DNA of 64,000 bases from Bradyrhizobium sp. AUGA SZCCT0176. GTDB lineage: Bacteria > Pseudomonadota > Alphaproteobacteria > Rhizobiales > Xanthobacteraceae. The position numbers and the translations under genes were made by a program. Positions 59,878-64,000 of the stretch are shown here, piece after piece. The stretch spans positions 186,001 to 250,000 of the forward strand of contig NZ_JAFCMB010000006.1 in assembly GCF_018130145.1 (NCBI RefSeq), in the 5' to 3' direction. Each line of letters opens with the position of its first letter. Positions within the stretch are counted from its first letter, which is position 1. The notes beneath the pieces were generated by a model. It made no database searches. It worked only from the letters and a program-made list of their open reading frames with translations, and was not told the DNA's origin.

Positions 59878-61824
59878 TCAAGCGCTTTTGACATCAGGCC
59901 AGGCGACGACTTGTCCTGACATGACCAGCCGATCACGTCCTCCATTCTTGGCCGAATAGAGCGCCCGATCCGCTGCGGCAATCAGGGCCGCGTGCTCGGT
60001 CATGCTCTGGGCCGGGACATTCGTCGCACCGCCGAGACTGACCGTAATGAGTTTGGAAGGCGGGTTGAGCGCGTGCAGCATGCCGAGTTCAAGAAGCGCT
60101 TCACGCACCTTCTCGCCGACCTGCATGCAGCCCTCCGAATCGGTGTTGGGCAGGAGCAGCACGAACTCTTCGCCACCGTAGCGGGCTGCCAGATCTGCCG
60201 GCCTGCGAATTTGCGCGTCCAGGATCCGCGCCAGCGCGCGCAGGCAGGCGTCTCCGGCCTGATGACCATAGTGATCATTGAATTTCTTGAAATGGTCGAC
60301 GTCGATCAACAACAGCGATAGCGGCGTGCCATCGCGCCTGGCGCGCGCCCATTCCTCCGACAGGCGCTCGTCGAAATGCCGTCGGTTGGCCAATCCCGTC
60401 AAGCCATCGGACGTGGCAAGCGCCGCCAGCTTGTTCTGCAAATCCTGCTGCTCTGTCATGTCGCGCGAGATTGCGACCACGCCGTCGATCTTGTTGGTCT
60501 CGGCCGCCCGCGTCACGCGCAGCGCCGTCTCGACCCAGATTTCGTTCTTCTCGCGGTGACGGACGCGATAGATGAGCCGCGCCTCTTCGGCCTCGCCGTT
60601 TTTCAATGAAGCGATGGCTTGCTCAACCCGCGGCCGGTCCTCCTCATTGATTGCCGCAAGGGCCGGCGCTCCCAGCAACTTGGCGGGGTCGTGGCCGAAA
60701 ACGCGGGCGCATGATGGCGAAACGTAGAGAATCCGCTCATCCAGCCCGATACGCATCACCACATCGCTGCACTGTTCGGCCAGCAGGCGAAAGTCCGCCT
60801 CCTTGGCCACAAGGGCTGCCGCCATGCGCTGGCGCTGCAGCAGGTAACGCACGAAGGCAAAGCCGGTCAGCGCAATCACCAGCAAGAGGCCTGCGACGAC
60901 AGCCAGCCGTGTGAACGATTGCTGGCGCCATGGCTCCAGCACATCGTCCTGCGCCTTGGTCGCCAGAACCAGGATGGGATATCGGCTGCTCAGCTGGTAG
61001 AAGCTCAACCGCTCAAGTCCGTCCAGCGGCGATTTGAAGTAATAGACGCTGGCACTGGGGCGGTCTTTCAGGTTCCGGAACAATGGCGCCTTGGACATAT
61101 CGCGTCCGACATTGCTGCCGTCTTCGTCGCGGCTGCGCGCCAGCATGATGCCATCTGCACTCAACAGCGACACCGAGCCGTTCGGCCCGATGTCAAACCG
61201 CCGGTAGAATTGCGTGAAATAGGCCACGTCGATGCTGGTCAACACCACGCCGGCAAAACTGCCATCGGGATGATTGAAGCGACGGGACAGGGTGATGATC
61301 CACTGTCCTCCCGAACGACTCTTGACCGGCCGGCCAACCAGCGTCCCGCGGTCGGTGGAGGCGCGATGTTGCTGGAAGTAGTCGCGATCGCCGTTGTTGA
61401 GACCGGCGAGATTGATGTCTTCGGTCGTTGCGAGCCAGCGACCGGTTTCATCATAGACGAAGATGCCGCGGATACGTTGCCGGTTGTACTTGCGCGATTT
61501 GAGAAACGTCTGGATTTTTTCGACCGCGGCGGGACCGGTTCCTCCGGTCTCCATGCGGTCGGCCATTCCGGCGAGGATGGTATCAGCCAGATCAAAAGTA
61601 TCTTCGGCATGTTGCGTCAGCGAACGGGCAAGGTTGGCCATGTCCACTTCGGCATTCTTCAAATCGACCTGCCGGGACTCCCATTCGCGCCAGCCGCTTA
61701 GCGCGAGAATTGCAACGCAAGCCAACGCCACAAATCCCGCCGCCCACAACGGGATATGTGCTTTGCCAATTTCCCGCCGGCTGGTGATCATCTTAAGGCT
61801 GCTCCGATCCGAGCAAATTTCCAT
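59878..61824 (-). CDS. Membrane-bound PAS-GGDEF diguanylate cyclase
   Basis: A 648-residue sensor. A membrane helix at about 24-44 and another at about 313-335 enclose a periplasmic Cache-like domain ('GIFVYDETGRWLATTEDINL', 'GVVLTSIDVAYFTQFYRRFD'). A PAS domain (about 350-465, 'ILYVSPSCARVFGHDPAKLL') is followed by a GGDEF domain with the intact active site 'ARYGGEEFVLLLP' and an inhibitory RxxD site ('RPAD') exactly five residues before it. It should make c-di-GMP with product feedback. The start at 61824 lacks a strong site; ATG at 61791 has GGAG upstream and is also possible. Confidence 0.95.
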   Translation of the reverse strand: MEICSDRSSLKMITSRREIGKAHIPLWAAGFVALACVAILALSGWREWESRQVDLKNAEVDMANLARSLTQHAEDTFDLADTILAGMADRMETGGTGPAAVEKIQTFLKSRKYNRQRIRGIFVYDETGRWLATTEDINLAGLNNGDRDYFQQHRASTDRGTLVGRPVKSRSGGQWIITLSRRFNHPDGSFAGVVLTSIDVAYFTQFYRRFDIGPNGSVSLLSADGIMLARSRDEDGSNVGRDMSKAPLFRNLKDRPSASVYYFKSPLDGLERLSFYQLSSRYPILVLATKAQDDVLEPWRQQSFTRLAVVAGLLLVIALTGFAFVRYLLQRQRMAAALVAKEADFRLLAEQCSDVVMRIGLDERILYVSPSCARVFGHDPAKLLGAPALAAINEEDRPRVEQAIASLKNGEAEEARLIYRVRHREKNEIWVETALRVTRAAETNKIDGVVAISRDMTEQQDLQNKLAALATSDGLTGLANRRHFDERLSEEWARARRDGTPLSLLLIDVDHFKKFNDHYGHQAGDACLRALARILDAQIRRPADLAARYGGEEFVLLLPNTDSEGCMQVGEKVREALLELGMLHALNPPSKLITVSLGGATNVPAQSMTEHAALIAAADRALYSAKNGGRDRLVMSGQVVAWPDVKSA

Positions 61825-62025
61825 GGAGGGCTTAACGCCGCGTTGCCTCTACAACAGCAACGGCGGAATGGGTGAGCGTTTTGCCCTCGTGCTGTATCGG
61901 ATGTTAAGAAATGCGGTCGTACTTCATTAACCATGGAGGTTGCGTTGGGCTCGGCCCGCGGCAACGCTGCCCCAGAGGGAATGTCCTCCCCCGGGCATCA
62001 AGCAGGCATCACGCGAGGCGCACAG

Positions 62026-63309
62026 CTACGCCGCGTTCAGGGCCTGCGCGATATCGGCGATCAGGTCGGACGGATGCTCGATGCCGATCGACAACCGGAT
62101 CGTGGAGTCGAGCACGCCGATTTTCTGGCGGATGTCGGCTGGAACGCCGGAATGGGTCATGCTCGCCGGCAGGCTGGCCAGCGACTCGGTGCCGCCGAGA
62201 CTGACCGCCAGCTTGAAGATCTGCAGCGCGTTGAGGAATTTGAAGGCGGCGGCCTGGCCGCCGACGATGTCGAACGAAAACGTCGAGCCCGCGCCGGTGC
62301 ATTGCCCTGCGAACAGACGCCCGGCCGGCGAGTTCGCATCGTGATGGCCGAGGTAATGGACATGCGCCACCTTGGCGTGGTCGCGCAGAAAATCCGCCAC
62401 CAGCCGCGCGTTGGCGTCGGCCTTTTCCATGCGGATGCTCAAGGTCTCGAGCGACCTGGAAAGCATCCAGCAGGAATGCGGGTCGAGCTGGGTGCCGATC
62501 GCGCCGCGCAGCGCCTTGATGTCCTTCATCAGGGCTTTCGAGCCGAGCGCGGCGCCCGCGATCAGGTCGGAATGGCCGCCGATATATTTGGTCAGCGAGT
62601 ACAATGACAGATCCGCGCCGTGTTCGATCGGCCGCTGAAACACCGGTCCGAGCAGCGTATTGTCGCACGCGACGATCGGCGTGTGATCCTGCGCCTCGCC
62701 AATGTTCTCGGCGACGCGGCGGACCATCGCGATATCGACCAGTCCGTTGGTGGGGTTGGCCGGGGTCTCGATGAAGATCATCGAAACCCGTCCCTTGCGC
62801 ATGGCGTCCTCCGCCGCCAGCTGCACCGCGGCTTCGTCGATGCCGTCGGCAAAACCCACCGAGCCGATCGAGAGGCCCGCAAGCGTTTTCGTGAACAGGG
62901 TTTCCGTGCCGCCATACAGCGGTTGCGAGTGCAAGATGACGTCACCGGGGCGGACGAAGGCGAGGATCGCCGTCGAGATCGCCGACATGCCGGACGAGAA
63001 CAGCGCGCATTTCTCGGTGCGCTCGTAGACCGCAAGCCGGTCCTCGACGATCTCGCTGTTGGGATGATTGAACCGCGAATAGACCAGGCCCGCGCCCATC
63101 CCCTCGGGCGGCTCGCGCCGGCCCGAGACGAAATCGAAGAAATCCTGACCGTCTTCGGCGGTCCGAAACACGAAGGTCGAGGTCAGGAACACCGGCGGCT
63201 TGACGGCGCCTTCCGACAATTGCGGATCGTAGCCGTAGTTCAGCATCAGCGTTTCCGGATGCAGCATGTGGTTGCCGATGTGGGTCTTGGACGGAAACGG
63301 TTTCACCAT
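62026..63309 (-). CDS. PLP-dependent Cys/Met metabolism enzyme (cystathionine gamma-synthase family)
   Basis: A 427-residue fold-type I PLP enzyme. '[20 protein letters not shown]', '[20 protein letters not shown]' and '[20 protein letters not shown]' are family blocks; the Schiff-base lysine is in '[20 protein letters not shown]'. Close relatives act as cystathionine gamma-synthase, gamma-lyase, methionine gamma-lyase or O-acetylhomoserine sulfhydrylase; I cannot choose among them. The ATG at 63309 has GAGG upstream and is preferred to 63330. Confidence 0.93.
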   Translation of the reverse strand: MVKPFPSKTHIGNHMLHPETLMLNYGYDPQLSEGAVKPPVFLTSTFVFRTAEDGQDFFDFVSGRREPPEGMGAGLVYSRFNHPNSEIVEDRLAVYERTEKCALFSSGMSAISTAILAFVRPGDVILHSQPLYGGTETLFTKTLAGLSIGSVGFADGIDEAAVQLAAEDAMRKGRVSMIFIETPANPTNGLVDIAMVRRVAENIGEAQDHTPIVACDNTLLGPVFQRPIEHGADLSLYSLTKYIGGHSDLIAGAALGSKALMKDIKALRGAIGTQLDPHSCWMLSRSLETLSIRMEKADANARLVADFLRDHAKVAHVHYLGHHDANSPAGRLFAGQCTGAGSTFSFDIVGGQAAAFKFLNALQIFKLAVSLGGTESLASLPASMTHSGVPADIRQKIGVLDSTIRLSIGIEHPSDLIADIAQALNAA

Positions 63310-63562
63310 GGCCTGCCTCGCTGGCTGCATTCAGAAACGTTCCCCTTTGTGGGGGTCGTCAAAGACGGTGCGCCGTTCGCGTGGACATGACGGCATCCAA
63401 CGACTCGGGTCACCGATCTCTGGAGCAGCCTAGCAACATCCGGGGGTGAATTCACTGCGTTCGCAGGCAAGGCGACCACGTCGCCCGTGCGAGATGCTGT
63501 CGCAGCTGGGCCGGCAATACCGCCACGAGGTTAGGAAATATCGTCGATTTGTCGCAGCCTGG

Positions 63563-63751
63563 TCAGCGCTCGGACCGCATATACGGGCTGCGCTCGGTCA
63601 CATGCTTGAGTTCGGGCGCAACGTCCATCGTCTGGGTCACGTGCTGCGCTATATTGGTTCGCTTCGTGCTGGCCGGATTGCCCACAAACGCCCACATGAC
63701 CACGCCAATCGCGAGCGTCGCGCCGCTTATCACCCCGATATCTCGCTTCAT
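63563..63751 (-). CDS. Small single-span membrane protein
   Basis: A 62-residue protein with one membrane helix near the N-terminus ('DIGVISGATLAIGVVMWAFV') and a polar tail ('HVTQTMDVAPELKHVTERSP'). GGGAG six bases before the ATG at 63751 gives the start. No family is recognised. Confidence 0.6.
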   Translation of the reverse strand: MKRDIGVISGATLAIGVVMWAFVGNPASTKRTNIAQHVTQTMDVAPELKHVTERSPYMRSER

Positions 63752-63873
63752 TGCGATCTCCCGTTTTGTTTTCGGGTGCGCGCAAATCAAGCCAGTTGGT
63801 CGTGGTCGAAGTATGGCTATTACAAGATTGGCCGGCCGATCCCGGCAATGTGATGGCTGAACCGCGGCAGCGC

Positions 63874-64000
63874 TCAGCTCTTGCTTGGCGTGGCCGCGTC
63901 CGCAGACAATTTGCCGAGCATGACGGTGAGTTCCTCATCGGCGCTGATGATCGTCTTGTTGCTGTCTCCCTCGCCCGGTGCAGGATCCACTGCAGTCGGC
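63874..64000 (-). CDS. C-terminal end of an unknown protein (cut by window edge)
   Basis: The minus-strand frame is open from the window edge to a TGA at 63874-63876. Its 41 codons read '...DPAPGEGDSNKTIISADEEL' and 'TVMLGKLSADAATPSKS', a natural-looking C-terminus. The rest lies outside the window. Confidence 0.55.
   Translation of the reverse strand, partial: PTAVDPAPGEGDSNKTIISADEELTVMLGKLSADAATPSKS

Noticed and set aside
1-64000. tRNA, rRNA, CRISPR arrays, insertion sequences and prophage genes
   Set aside because: I looked for cloverleaf arms with TTCGA loops, regularly spaced repeats, transposase motifs and phage structural genes and found none; short dispersed palindromes are the only repeats.

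Overview
The window looks like chromosome of a high-GC alphaproteobacterium close to Bradyrhizobium or Rhodopseudomonas. This rests on the style of the purC/purS/purQ/purL, rpsD, glgC/glgA and DUF1476 proteins, on many orphan substrate-binding proteins, and on several families of short palindromic intergenic repeats I associate with Bradyrhizobiaceae. I saw no tRNA, rRNA, CRISPR array, insertion sequence or phage gene. All identifications were made by reading the sequence; no database was searched.

Layout. 0-18 kb is mostly housekeeping: the end of a LysR regulator, a DUF1476 (F1F0-ATPase zeta-like) protein, purC-purS-purQ, a block of transport and metabolic genes, purL, bolA, ltrA, the ergothioneine genes egtB-egtD, a Grx4 glutaredoxin and a macro-domain protein. 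18-26 kb holds a tandem pair of exported serine hydrolases, threonine aldolase, an FMN-dependent alpha-hydroxy acid dehydrogenase, rpsD with a clear terminator, an orphan acyltransferase domain, a cupin and an HpcH/HpaI aldolase. 26-44 kb is accessory: repeat-rich spacers, small exported proteins, a 63-aa peptide with a double-glycine-type leader, a PhaC-like hydrolase, and a type I secretion locus. 44-64 kb carries glgA/glgC, a lower-GC serine hydrolase, a beta-hydroxyacid dehydrogenase, a 1117-aa cyclase-ATPase-TPR signalling protein, an ATP-grasp / lysine-rich protein pair, an LtaS-like sulfatase-fold membrane enzyme divergent from a methyltransferase, a PAS-GGDEF diguanylate cyclase and a Cys/Met-metabolism PLP enzyme.

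The most interesting system is at 33.6-40.0 kb. On the minus strand lie a 489-aa glycine/asparagine-rich protein built from four near-identical modules of about 87-94 residues plus a degenerate one, a 155-aa single-module relative with the same C-terminal signature, a PrtD-type ABC exporter without a C39 peptidase domain, and an HlyD-type adaptor that overlaps the exporter gene by four bases. A LuxR-type regulator with a degenerate receiver domain faces them. I infer a dedicated type I secretion pathway for a surface or matrix protein family that I do not recognise. About 4 kb away is a separate small gene with its own ribosome binding site and terminator, encoding a double-glycine leader peptide.

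Inferred joint functions: purC/S/Q/L make purine nucleotides; EgtB and EgtD make ergothioneine from histidine; BolA and Grx4 are known partners in iron-sulfur handling; GlgC and GlgA make glycogen; the GGDEF and PilZ proteins belong to c-di-GMP signalling.
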